Source of the DNA: an uncultured Alphaproteobacteria bacterium
Lineage (GTDB): Bacteria > Pseudomonadota > Alphaproteobacteria > Caulobacterales > Caulobacteraceae
Direction: 5' to 3'
Assembly (NCBI GenBank): GCA_903892305.1
Contig: CAITHQ010000160.1
Coordinates: 1-35,128, forward strand
DNA: 35,128 bases
Shown here: positions 1-8,103 of the stretch, piece by piece
Layout of the letters: every line of letters begins with the position of its first letter
Numbering within the stretch: the stretch's first letter is position 1
Notes under the pieces: model-generated
The model's database searches: none
The model's input: the letters and a program-made list of their open reading frames with translations, nothing else
What the model was told of the DNA's origin: nothing
Translations under genes and position numbers: made by a program

Positions 1-2
1 CT

Positions 3-101
3 ATGTGGGCTGTGATGGGGACAGCGCTCGTTTTTGGCGGATTGATCTGGCTGACCAGTGATCGGAAATCATGGGGATGGCACTGGCGATCTCAGACATA
101 G
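3..101 (+). CDS. C-terminal fragment of a probable membrane protein, 5' end outside the window
   Basis: Frame open from the left edge, ...MWAVMGTALVFGGLIWLTSDRKSWGWHWRSQT*, with one hydrophobic segment; too short for a family call. Confidence 0.3.
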   Translation: MWAVMGTALVFGGLIWLTSDRKSWGWHWRSQT

Positions 102-224
102 CGTTCCTGGACTTGCGCTTCTAAGATTTCCGATAATATTCCTTAGGCGAGATATGCATTTGACTCGCAATAGAAGCGGACACGGATTGACGCTCCTCTT
201 GCGGCCATCACTCCCGAGCAAGAA

Positions 225-545
225 TTAGGGCTTGCTGGGGGGGGGCGTGGTGCCGCCTGTAACCGGCTGGGCTGGTTTCGAGCTCAGATTGGCGGTGAGA
301 TAGTCCTGGATCTCTGCCCGCTTGGGATCGCTCAGGGTCAGACCATATCCAACCATGCGATCCAGGATTTCCACCCATTCATCGTGGGTCCGCTTCTGAG
401 CGATCGCCGTCCCAAGATCGTGACACTGGGTGCAGGACTCCTGGAGGCCCGTCTTGCCTGGCCCCTCTGGTAGAGTGTCCTGAGCCCGTGATTGGGAAGA
501 GATCGCCATGGCAATGGCGAGGGTAAGCAACAGGGTTAGGCGCAT
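225..545 (-). CDS. Small exported c-type cytochrome (single CxxCH)
   Basis: Signal-peptide-like N-terminus MRLTLLLTLAIAMAISSQSRAQ and haem motif CTQCH. The ORF can extend to 581, but the Met at 545 starts the signal peptide. Confidence 0.7.
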   Translation of the reverse strand: MRLTLLLTLAIAMAISSQSRAQDTLPEGPGKTGLQESCTQCHDLGTAIAQKRTHDEWVEILDRMVGYGLTLSDPKRAEIQDYLTANLSSKPAQPVTGGTTPPPSKP

Positions 546-665
546 TGGATATTCCCGCGGCGTGAAGGAGCTGAAGGCCACCAGAGACCATCAACCTGAA
601 CGGTGGATTTACGAGGCCTTTTGGGCGTTCATGTGGTCAAGGGCAATATCAACGGCCTAATCTTC

Positions 666-700
666 CTGAGGTTTTGCTAAATGCAAAGTTCAAACCTCGG
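666..700. other. Bulged inverted repeat in the spacer between two cytochrome genes
   Basis: GAGGT-TTTGC-TAAAT-GCAAA-(GTTCAA)-ACCTC: 5+5 bp of stem with a one-sided bulge and TAAAT loop; C666-G700 and T667.G699 can extend it. Confidence 0.4.
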
Positions 701-757
701 CGAGGACCGGCCACAAATCATTACCCCCTGCCCGCCGGTTTCAGCTGATTGGCAAAC

Positions 758-1684
758 TCAGCAGGTCTTATGCCCAGCACCACCGGGACGGGCTGGGAGG
801 GCATGGATATAAGTGCCGATTGCCGAGAGATCAGCCTCGCTCAGATTAGACGTCGAGGCGACCACATCGCGCATGCCAGTTGGCTCATTGAAACACTTGT
901 CGGTACCCGATTTCAGGAAGTCGGCAATATCTTGAGCGGTCCAGTCGCCCAACCCGTCTTCGTCTGGTGTGATGTTGGAGGCGTAACGACCACCTGCCTC
1001 AAGATTTGGCGCGCCCGCATAGCGACTTGTCGCGACGACGCCGCCGAGCGCGCCACGGGGGGTATGGCACTCAGCACAATGGGCGGGACCTTCGGCCAGA
1101 TAGGCACCGCGGTTCCATTCCGCTGACTGCTTGGGGTCTGGCAAGAACTCCACCGGCTTAAAGTACAGCGCCTTCCAGACACCGACGGCGGGCCGGAGAT
1201 TGAAGGGGAATTTCAACTGGTGAGGCGGTCTCGCACCCGCCACAGCAGGGAGGGTCTTGATGTAGGCGAAGAGGTCGCGGACATCTGCCGTGCTCAGCAG
1301 GCTGTAAGCCCCATAGGGAAATGACGGATAAAGGTGCTCACCGTGCCTGCCGACACCGCGCTTCATCGCATTGACGAACTGAAGGTCAGTCCAGCCCCCT
1401 ACCCCATCCTTTACGTCGGGCGAGATATTGGGTGTGACAAAGCGTCCAAAGGACGAGTTCAGCTTCACGCCACCGGCCAGTTTCTTGCGGTTGGTTTCTC
1501 CTGGCGCGGTGTGGCAGGCTGAGCAGTTTCCGGCAATGAACAGGGTCTCACCCTTGGCGAGGTTGGGTTTATAGTCTGCCGTTAAAACCGATGCTGGGAG
1601 CCTGTGGGGTGCGATAAGGAACGCGACGCCGATGGCGACCGCGATAAGGATCGAGGCGAAGGTCGCCAGGATGAAACGGGACAT
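758..1684 (-). CDS. Exported dihaem cytochrome c
   Basis: N-terminal hydrophobic segment and two haem motifs, CSACH and CAECH; similar in layout to the cytochrome c subunits of membrane alcohol/gluconate dehydrogenases. Confidence 0.8.
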   Translation of the reverse strand: MSRFILATFASILIAVAIGVAFLIAPHRLPASVLTADYKPNLAKGETLFIAGNCSACHTAPGETNRKKLAGGVKLNSSFGRFVTPNISPDVKDGVGGWTDLQFVNAMKRGVGRHGEHLYPSFPYGAYSLLSTADVRDLFAYIKTLPAVAGARPPHQLKFPFNLRPAVGVWKALYFKPVEFLPDPKQSAEWNRGAYLAEGPAHCAECHTPRGALGGVVATSRYAGAPNLEAGGRYASNITPDEDGLGDWTAQDIADFLKSGTDKCFNEPTGMRDVVASTSNLSEADLSAIGTYIHALPARPGGAGHKTC

Positions 1685-1713
1685 GCGAGCGTCACCCTCT
1701 GTTGTCGACCAAC

Positions 1714-2172
1714 CTAGGTCGGTGCCTTCATGCGATAAATGTCGTGGCAGGCCTTGCAGTTGGCACCTAGCGCGCTCAATGCTGGCTTGAGAGCCTGAGG
1801 AGACGTGGTCTTGCTAGCGGCGACCGCCAGGGTCGACATTTCAGTCAGACGTTTGTCGAAGTCAGCCTTGTTGGCCCAAACCTTTGGATCTGCGGCTGAC
1901 TTTGGGTCAGTGCCACTGCCAGCTGGAAACAGCTTATGAAGCGTGTTGGAGGACGAAGCGACCTGATCAAGGGTGGATTTCACCTTGGCTGCGTCGAAGG
2001 GCGTTTGGCCAGATGCGTAACCAAAAGCTGCCTTCATGGACTGGGCTATAAGCTTCATAGCCGCCTGCCGGTCCGCAACCGGGCTTCCAGCGGCTGCTGC
2101 GGGTGCAAGGGCCATGTAAAGCGAAAGGGTGATGCTCGCGGTGGCAAGGGCTGCCATGCGGGACGGCTTCAT
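1714..2172 (-). CDS. Cytochrome c'-like protein
   Basis: Signal peptide MKPSRMAALATASITLSLYMALAPAAAA and C-terminal CKACHDIYR haem motif typical of the cytochrome c' family; GGAG upstream of the ATG at 2172. Confidence 0.75.
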   Translation of the reverse strand: MKPSRMAALATASITLSLYMALAPAAAAGSPVADRQAAMKLIAQSMKAAFGYASGQTPFDAAKVKSTLDQVASSSNTLHKLFPAGSGTDPKSAADPKVWANKADFDKRLTEMSTLAVAASKTTSPQALKPALSALGANCKACHDIYRMKAPT

Positions 2173-2424
2173 ATGGATCTCCAGCTTTGCGCCCCAGGTC
2201 GGACGATGGTTTCTCATCGCGCTTCGATTACCGCGTGTCTCGAGCAAGTGCTATGATTTGATATCCTGAAATTACCGGGTCGGCATTCCCAAACCCTCAA
2301 TAGCTGAGACTATCCCAACCTGCTCGATCGAGGGCCAGGGTGTTTTATTTGCCCACGATATCGCTGCGAGCTTCAAGACCCTATTCACCATTTTATCTTA
2401 CGAACGTGTAGGTCTAGCTGCTGA

Positions 2425-3330
2425 TTGACACCATTGCGCACCAAGGCAAAGCTTATAGAGGTTCTGTCGCCCCATCTTCAGCGGGTGCTCATCCTCGACT
2501 CCAGCCCGGGAAGCGTCCGTATATTGCGTGACGGGATGCGCCAATTCACCACTGGCAAGATTCATTGTGTCCGGACATCTGAGCAAGCTTTTGAGCTTGC
2601 GCGGGACTTTAACCCGCAGCTGTTCCTGATCGATCTGGGCAGCACCCCCGATGAAAATTTGCAACTTGTCCGGAGCATTCGGCGTAGCTATTTGGCGTGT
2701 CGGCATGCGCCGATTTTGGTGTGTACCTCGAGAGCAACGGCTGAGGCGATTTACGCCTCACGGGATGCTGGCGTTCACGAGTTCATTGTCCGGCCCTTTA
2801 AGCCTGTCGACCTCGCCAACAGACTGTCGACCGTCACGCTTAAGTCTCGAGACTGGGTTGAAGGTATGCGGTATGTTGGACCCGATCGCCGACGGTTCAA
2901 TTCAGGGTCCTTTTCAGGTACAAAGAAGCGGTTGGACGATGGCGGTCTGTCTGATGAGTCTAAGCTGCAGCAGTCTCTAAAGATTGTAGAATTGGCCATA
3001 GCCTTGAAGGATCACGATCCTTCTCAGGCGGTCCGCGCCATGCGTGTCCAATCGGAAAATCTGCTCGACCTGGGGATCACCTTTAACGATCCGCGCCTGG
3101 TAAAAGAGGCGCAAACATTTCTGCGCTATGTAACCTGCATGACCGAATATGACCTCGCCAAGACTGAGGATCTGCTGGATGTCTCGTATCCACTCCTGAC
3201 TCGAATAGTGGATCAACGAGATAGCACGATTGAATTTGACACTGATTTTGGCAGTGACGAGTTGGTTCGCTTAAAGCAGTGGAAATCACATATCCCATCT
3301 ACTGCTCCAAAACCGATTCCACTCTGGTAG
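2425..3330 (+). CDS. CheY-like receiver-domain protein with C-terminal helical extension
   Basis: VLILDSSPGSV...LFLIDLGS...ILVCTSRA...FIVRPFKP follows the receiver fold order, then RYVGPDRRRFN motif. Start uncertain (TTG at 2425). Confidence 0.6.
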   Translation: MTPLRTKAKLIEVLSPHLQRVLILDSSPGSVRILRDGMRQFTTGKIHCVRTSEQAFELARDFNPQLFLIDLGSTPDENLQLVRSIRRSYLACRHAPILVCTSRATAEAIYASRDAGVHEFIVRPFKPVDLANRLSTVTLKSRDWVEGMRYVGPDRRRFNSGSFSGTKKRLDDGGLSDESKLQQSLKIVELAIALKDHDPSQAVRAMRVQSENLLDLGITFNDPRLVKEAQTFLRYVTCMTEYDLAKTEDLLDVSYPLLTRIVDQRDSTIEFDTDFGSDELVRLKQWKSHIPSTAPKPIPLW

Positions 3331-3481
3331 CCTTCATCTCAAGACTGGACATGCCCGAGCTTAAGCATCCGCCGCACGGGTCTTGGACCGGGATTTCGAA
3401 ATGCCGGAACAGACGCCCCTCCTCTGAGCGGCTGATGGTCAAGCTAGCCTAATAAACCTTCACTTTCAGCCAATTCGTGCC

Positions 3482-3493
3482 TCGAGGCCTCGA
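3482..3493. promoter_or_regulatory. 12-bp perfect palindrome TCGAGGCCTCGA just upstream of the TetR-type start codon
   Basis: Read directly from the sequence; ends 2 nt before the ATG at 3496. Confidence 0.35.
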
Positions 3494-3495
3494 TC

Positions 3496-4095
3496 ATGTC
3501 TGAGAAATCCAAGCGCGGTCGGCCGAGGGATGGCACTGTCGACAGCGCTATTCTCTCAGGTGCCCTTGATCTTTTCATCGAAGGTGGTCTTGAAAACGTC
3601 AGCTATGAACAAATCGCCCAAAGGTCAGGAGTCAGTCGATCCGCAATCTATCGACGATGGGTCTCTCGCCCTCAGCTGCTAGCAGCTGCCATCGATTTCC
3701 ACGCCCGTACCACCCAAGAGCAACTGCCGGATTGGCACAGCATGGATTTTCAGAACCGTCTGGGGTGGTTCATCTTGCATATGCCCAGACTTGTGATGTC
3801 GCCCTTCTTTCGGCGTTTGACAGGCGAACTCCTCGCCAGCTCAGGCGGGCAATCTGACCTCAACTTCCTTTTTCACGAAACCATTGAGCGGCGGCAAAAG
3901 TTGGCTTTTGGACGCCTGATGCAGGCGGCCATTATGGAAGAGCTTGTCGAAAAGAGTGTCCCCACAGACCTCATCTACGACATGGTTTTTGGAGCCCTGA
4001 TCGCAAGGACGATTTCCAATCCCAACGGAGCGAAAGAGGACGACGCGCGAAGATATCTCGTTGGTCTGCTCGCCACCCTGGGATTGCGGGCCTAG
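3496..4095 (+). CDS. TetR/AcrR-family transcriptional regulator
   Basis: N-terminal HTH: ILSGALDLFIEGGLENVSYEQIAQRSGVSRSAIYRRWVSRPQLLAAAI. Confidence 0.88.
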   Translation: MSEKSKRGRPRDGTVDSAILSGALDLFIEGGLENVSYEQIAQRSGVSRSAIYRRWVSRPQLLAAAIDFHARTTQEQLPDWHSMDFQNRLGWFILHMPRLVMSPFFRRLTGELLASSGGQSDLNFLFHETIERRQKLAFGRLMQAAIMEELVEKSVPTDLIYDMVFGALIARTISNPNGAKEDDARRYLVGLLATLGLRA

Positions 4096-4580
4096 TCGGC
4101 CCTTGCAAGTGCGCGGCTGATATCCGATTTCAGAGCCCCTGGCGTCACAGTTGGGGCATAGCGGCCAATGACGTTTCCACTCCGGCCAATCAGGAATTTC
4201 GTGAAATTCCACTTGATGGAATTACCAAGCAATCCGCCCTTCTGGCTCTTGAGGTAGGAAAATAGAGGGTCTGCCTTGGCACCATTGACATCAATTTTCG
4301 CCAAGATTGGAAACGTCACATCATAGGTCAGAGAGCAAAAATTGGCGATTTCCTTTGCATCGCTCGGCTCTTGAGCTCCGAACTGGTTGCAGGGGAAGCC
4401 AAGGACCGCCAATCCCTCACCTCTAAATTCGCGATATAGAGCTTCAAGCCCATCATATTGTGGCGTGAACCCGCATTTTGAGGCGGTATTTACAATCAGA
4501 ACCACTTGACCCTCGTAAGCCCTCAATGGAGCTACTGACCCGTCGGCTGTTCGAACTGAAAAATCGTAAATTGCGGTCAT
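4092..4580 (-). CDS. Glutathione peroxidase (Cys type)
   Basis: NTASKCGFTPQYDGLEALY, GFPCNQFGAQEP and KWNFTKFLI motifs of the GPx family. Confidence 0.92.
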   Translation of the reverse strand: MTAIYDFSVRTADGSVAPLRAYEGQVVLIVNTASKCGFTPQYDGLEALYREFRGEGLAVLGFPCNQFGAQEPSDAKEIANFCSLTYDVTFPILAKIDVNGAKADPLFSYLKSQKGGLLGNSIKWNFTKFLIGRSGNVIGRYAPTVTPGALKSDISRALARAD

Positions 4581-4757
4581 AGCTCGAACTCCAAATAGCG
4601 ATATTGCTTTCACCTATCTGGCGTTGAAGGCGCAGCGACGTCAATCGTGCCTTTGTTTGGAACACTCTAGTTCGGGCTGACGTTGAGATGATCCGGATAG
4701 AAGGCAAGACGAGCGCGGGTATATATCTGCAGACTTGTCTCTTCACCGCCGACAGGT

Positions 4758-5582
4758 TTGATTGCCGAAATGGATAGCCCGACTCAGCCGATCACCGACC
4801 CAATCTCGCGCTTGCTGTCGATTATGGCGCGGCTAAGGGACAAGGATAGCGGCTGCGCCTGGGATCTGGAGCAATCCTTTGAGACGATTGCCCCATACAC
4901 CATTGAAGAAGCCTATGAAGTTGCAGACGCTATCCAACGTCAGGACCTTAAGGATCTAAAGGATGAGCTTGGCGATCTGCTTTTCCAGGTCGTCTTCCAC
5001 GCGCGCATGGCCGAAGAGGCGAACCAGTTCAAATTTGACGATGTGGTTGAAGCAATCTGCTCGAAAATGATCCGGCGCCATCCCCACATCTTTGGAACAG
5101 AAGGTCCGAGGTCAAGTGCGGAGCAAGTCCTTGCTTGGGATCAGATCAAGGCAAAAGAACGCGCCGAGAAGGCGCAAAAACTTGGTCTTTTAGACGATAT
5201 TCCCCAAGGCATGCCCGCCCTCACCCGCGCGGTAAAATTGTCTCGCCGCGCGGCTTCAGTTGGATTTGTCTGGCCGACTATTGGCGAGGTTCTGATGAAG
5301 CTGGATGAGGAGGTCGAGGAGCTGAAGGTCGAGATCGCTGCCGACGATAAAGCTAAGGCCAGAGATGAACTGGGCGACGTCCTCTTTGTCGCAGCAAATA
5401 TCGCGCGCACCCTTGATATAGACCCCGAAGATGCACTTCGGCAGTCAAACGCCAAGTTCGAACGGCGGTTTCGGTTTATCGAATCGGCTCTCAGCGCAAG
5501 TGGTCGTTCACCCGAGCAATCCAATTTAAGGGAAATGGATGAGCTCTGGAACGCTGCGAAGCGTACTGAGAAGACAACCTAA
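4758..5582 (+). CDS. mazG: Nucleoside triphosphate pyrophosphohydrolase MazG
   Basis: CAWDLEQSFETIAPYTIEEAYEVADAI and two DELGD(L/V)LF repeats; the real start may be the ATG at 4770. Confidence 0.93.
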   Translation: MIAEMDSPTQPITDPISRLLSIMARLRDKDSGCAWDLEQSFETIAPYTIEEAYEVADAIQRQDLKDLKDELGDLLFQVVFHARMAEEANQFKFDDVVEAICSKMIRRHPHIFGTEGPRSSAEQVLAWDQIKAKERAEKAQKLGLLDDIPQGMPALTRAVKLSRRAASVGFVWPTIGEVLMKLDEEVEELKVEIAADDKAKARDELGDVLFVAANIARTLDIDPEDALRQSNAKFERRFRFIESALSASGRSPEQSNLREMDELWNAAKRTEKTT

Positions 5583-6895
5583 AGGGCTTTTGGCTCTAGC
5601 CTTGGGAAGGCTTGCTCAAACTGGCCCAGAGCTTGTTCGCTTAAACTCACGGCGACGGAGATATCACCGCTTATGGCGTCACTCCGACTGAGGATTCTAC
5701 CGTGCCGATAGAGCCAGGCCAGGGCGGCCCCCTCCCCCGCTGGAATATCGATCCCCACAGGTGACGCTTCGTCCACGAGATCTGCGATCATACCCAATAA
5801 GGTGTCACAGCCCTCACCCGAAACAGCAGAGACTGGAACCGCTGCGGGCGAAGATCGCAGGGCATCGCCCCTCAGAATTTCCCGATCAGATTCTTCCGTC
5901 AAATCCAGCTTATTCCAGACCTCGATCACCCGGCGTTCGCTCATCTCCACACCCAGTCGGGATAGGACCTTACGGACATCCTGTGCCTGGGCATCGCTTT
6001 CGTCGCTGGAAATGTCTCTCACATGTAAGATGACGTCTGCCTCCTTGACCTCTTCAAGGGTGGCGCGGAAGGCTTCGACCAATTCGTGCGGCAGGTCGGA
6101 GATGAAGCCCACTGTGTCTGACAGCACAGCCGGGCGGCCATCAGGCAGTTTCAAGGTCCGCAGGGTCGGATCCAGGGTCGCGAAAAGCATGTCCTGCGCC
6201 ACCACATCAGACTGGGTCAGGCGGTTGAACAGGGTCGACTTCCCAGCGTTTGTATATCCGACCAGGGCGACAGATGGTGCAGGCGCGCGTTGGCGCGCTG
6301 CGCGCTGTAGGGTGCGGGTACGCCTGACCTCAACCAGGTCACGCTTTAACTTCGCGATTTTCTCCGCGATCAGACGCCGATCGGTTTCGATTTGCGTTTC
6401 ACCCGGCCCTCCCATGACGCCAAAGCCGCCCCGCTGGCGCTCTAGGTGCGTCCAGGTTCGCACAAGGCGAGATTTCTCGTAAGAAAGCCGGGCAAGCTCT
6501 ACCTGGAGCCGCCCCTCTTTGGTGCGCGCCCGACGGGCAAAGATTTCAAGGATTAGGCCCGTACGGTCGATGACCTTGACGCCCCAGGCCTTTTCCAAAT
6601 TGCGCTGCTGGACCGGCGTCAGTGCGTCGTCGACGATAGCGACATCGACCTCAAGCGCTTCGCAGAGCTCGCCGATTTCCTTGACCTTGCCAGACCCAAA
6701 CAAGGTCGCTGGCGTCGGCTTACGCAGGGGCGCGATAAGGGCATCACGGATTTCCAGATCAAGGGCCAGGGCAAGCCCCACAGCCTCGTCCAGGCGCGCA
6801 GCCCCGCTGCGGCTCGCGCCGCGAGGATCCCGATCAGGATGAACAACAACGGCCCCTTGGATAGGAGCCTCGCGGTCAATCAATTTAGAGGTCAA
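5579..6895 (-). CDS. hflX: GTPase HflX
   Basis: GxxxxGKS/T motif [19 protein letters not shown] and [12 protein letters not shown]; immediately follows hfq. Confidence 0.95.
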   Translation of the reverse strand: MTSKLIDREAPIQGAVVVHPDRDPRGASRSGAARLDEAVGLALALDLEIRDALIAPLRKPTPATLFGSGKVKEIGELCEALEVDVAIVDDALTPVQQRNLEKAWGVKVIDRTGLILEIFARRARTKEGRLQVELARLSYEKSRLVRTWTHLERQRGGFGVMGGPGETQIETDRRLIAEKIAKLKRDLVEVRRTRTLQRAARQRAPAPSVALVGYTNAGKSTLFNRLTQSDVVAQDMLFATLDPTLRTLKLPDGRPAVLSDTVGFISDLPHELVEAFRATLEEVKEADVILHVRDISSDESDAQAQDVRKVLSRLGVEMSERRVIEVWNKLDLTEESDREILRGDALRSSPAAVPVSAVSGEGCDTLLGMIADLVDEASPVGIDIPAGEGAALAWLYRHGRILSRSDAISGDISVAVSLSEQALGQFEQAFPRLEPKAL

Positions 6896-7140
6896 TCGTC
6901 CTCATCTTCCGACGGTTCATAAAGCTGGACCGGCGCCGCCGGCATTATGGTCGATATCGCGTGTTTATAGACCAACTGCGATTGACCATCCCTGCGAAGC
7001 AAAACGCAAAAATTATCAAACCAGCTAACCACGCCCTGCAGCTTTACGCCATTTACCAAGAAGATTGTCAGAGGTGTTTTGGTTTTGCGGACGCTGTTGA
7101 GAAAAGTGTCCTGCAGATTTTGTTTCTTGTCATTTGACAT
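6892..7140 (-). CDS. hfq: RNA chaperone Hfq
   Basis: [58 protein letters not shown], with short acidic tail EPSEDEDD. Confidence 0.96.
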   Translation of the reverse strand: MSNDKKQNLQDTFLNSVRKTKTPLTIFLVNGVKLQGVVSWFDNFCVLLRRDGQSQLVYKHAISTIMPAAPVQLYEPSEDEDD

Positions 7141-7239
7141 GGCTTTCCGCCTCTTTTTGTTTTCTAGGACGAAAACCGCCCCACACACGCCAGTTCAATT
7201 ACGGCCTTGATTGTGACAGACGCAATCGCTCCCTTGCGT

Positions 7240-8103
7240 CTATATCGCTGTAGCGCGCGCTTGTTCAATATATAGGCACCTAAGTCGGCTCGCCATAGGG
7301 CCGACCTTGCCATTGCCGATTGGTTTTCCATCCAGAGCGACAACTGGCAGCACAAGCGCACCGGCACCAGTAATAAACGCTTCGTTCGCTGCCAGGGCTT
7401 CAGCAGGGGTAAAGGGACTCTGATCAATCGAAATTCCCTCAGCCTGAAGAATATCGAGCAGGGTGTAGCGCGTTACACCTCGCAGAATATTCGCGTTGGT
7501 GTCTCGGGTCTTGACCGTGCCATTGGCGGTAACGATCCAGGCGTTAGAGGACGCGCCTTCTGTGACAAAGCCAAGGTCATCGACAAACCAAGCCTCTGCG
7601 GCACCCTTTTCCTTCGCGGCCTGCTTTGCCATCGCATTAGGCAATAGGCCTACCGTTTTGATATCACAGCGCCCCCAGCGGTTCTCAGGGACGGTAATGA
7701 CCGAGACCCCCTTGGCAGCCTTGGCCTCTGCTGTAGCCCGATCGATAGCCTTTGCTGTGATCACAATGGCAGGCGAGGTTGGTGTGGTTGGGAAGGCGTG
7801 ATCACGGGGGGCGACCCCCCTGCTGACCTGCAGATACAGGAGCCCATCGCGGATCCGGTTTTGCCGGACTGTTTCGCGCAGGACAATTGTCAGAGCGTTT
7901 CGGCTCATGGGCATGTCGATCTGGAGTTCAGAAAGGCTCCGCTCCAATCGGGCGAAGTGACCATCCGGATCACTCAACTTGCCGTCGAATAAGGCCCAGA
8001 CCTCATAGACGGCGTCGGCAAACTGGTAGCCCCGATCTTCGATATGCACAAAGGCTTCAGCGTGGCGCTCGAAACGTCCATTCAGATAGGCAATGCGTCC
8101 CAT
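7240..8103 (-). CDS. Class IV PLP aminotransferase, D-amino-acid/D-alanine aminotransferase-like
   Basis: EDRGYQFADAVYEV, VSRGVAPRDHAFP and EGASSNAWIV motifs of fold-type IV aminotransferases. Confidence 0.85.
   Translation of the reverse strand: MGRIAYLNGRFERHAEAFVHIEDRGYQFADAVYEVWALFDGKLSDPDGHFARLERSLSELQIDMPMSRNALTIVLRETVRQNRIRDGLLYLQVSRGVAPRDHAFPTTPTSPAIVITAKAIDRATAEAKAAKGVSVITVPENRWGRCDIKTVGLLPNAMAKQAAKEKGAAEAWFVDDLGFVTEGASSNAWIVTANGTVKTRDTNANILRGVTRYTLLDILQAEGISIDQSPFTPAEALAANEAFITGAGALVLPVVALDGKPIGNGKVGPMASRLRCLYIEQARATAI

Noticed and set aside
2258-2271. TTGATATCCTGAAA, resembling an FNR/FixK box upstream of the cytochrome c' gene
   Set aside because: The second half-site has too many mismatches to ATCAA to support the call.
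5802-6482. 226-aa plus-strand ORF opposite hflX
   Set aside because: Antisense shadow of a well-supported GTPase gene; Arg/Ser-rich composition typical of GC-rich shadow frames.
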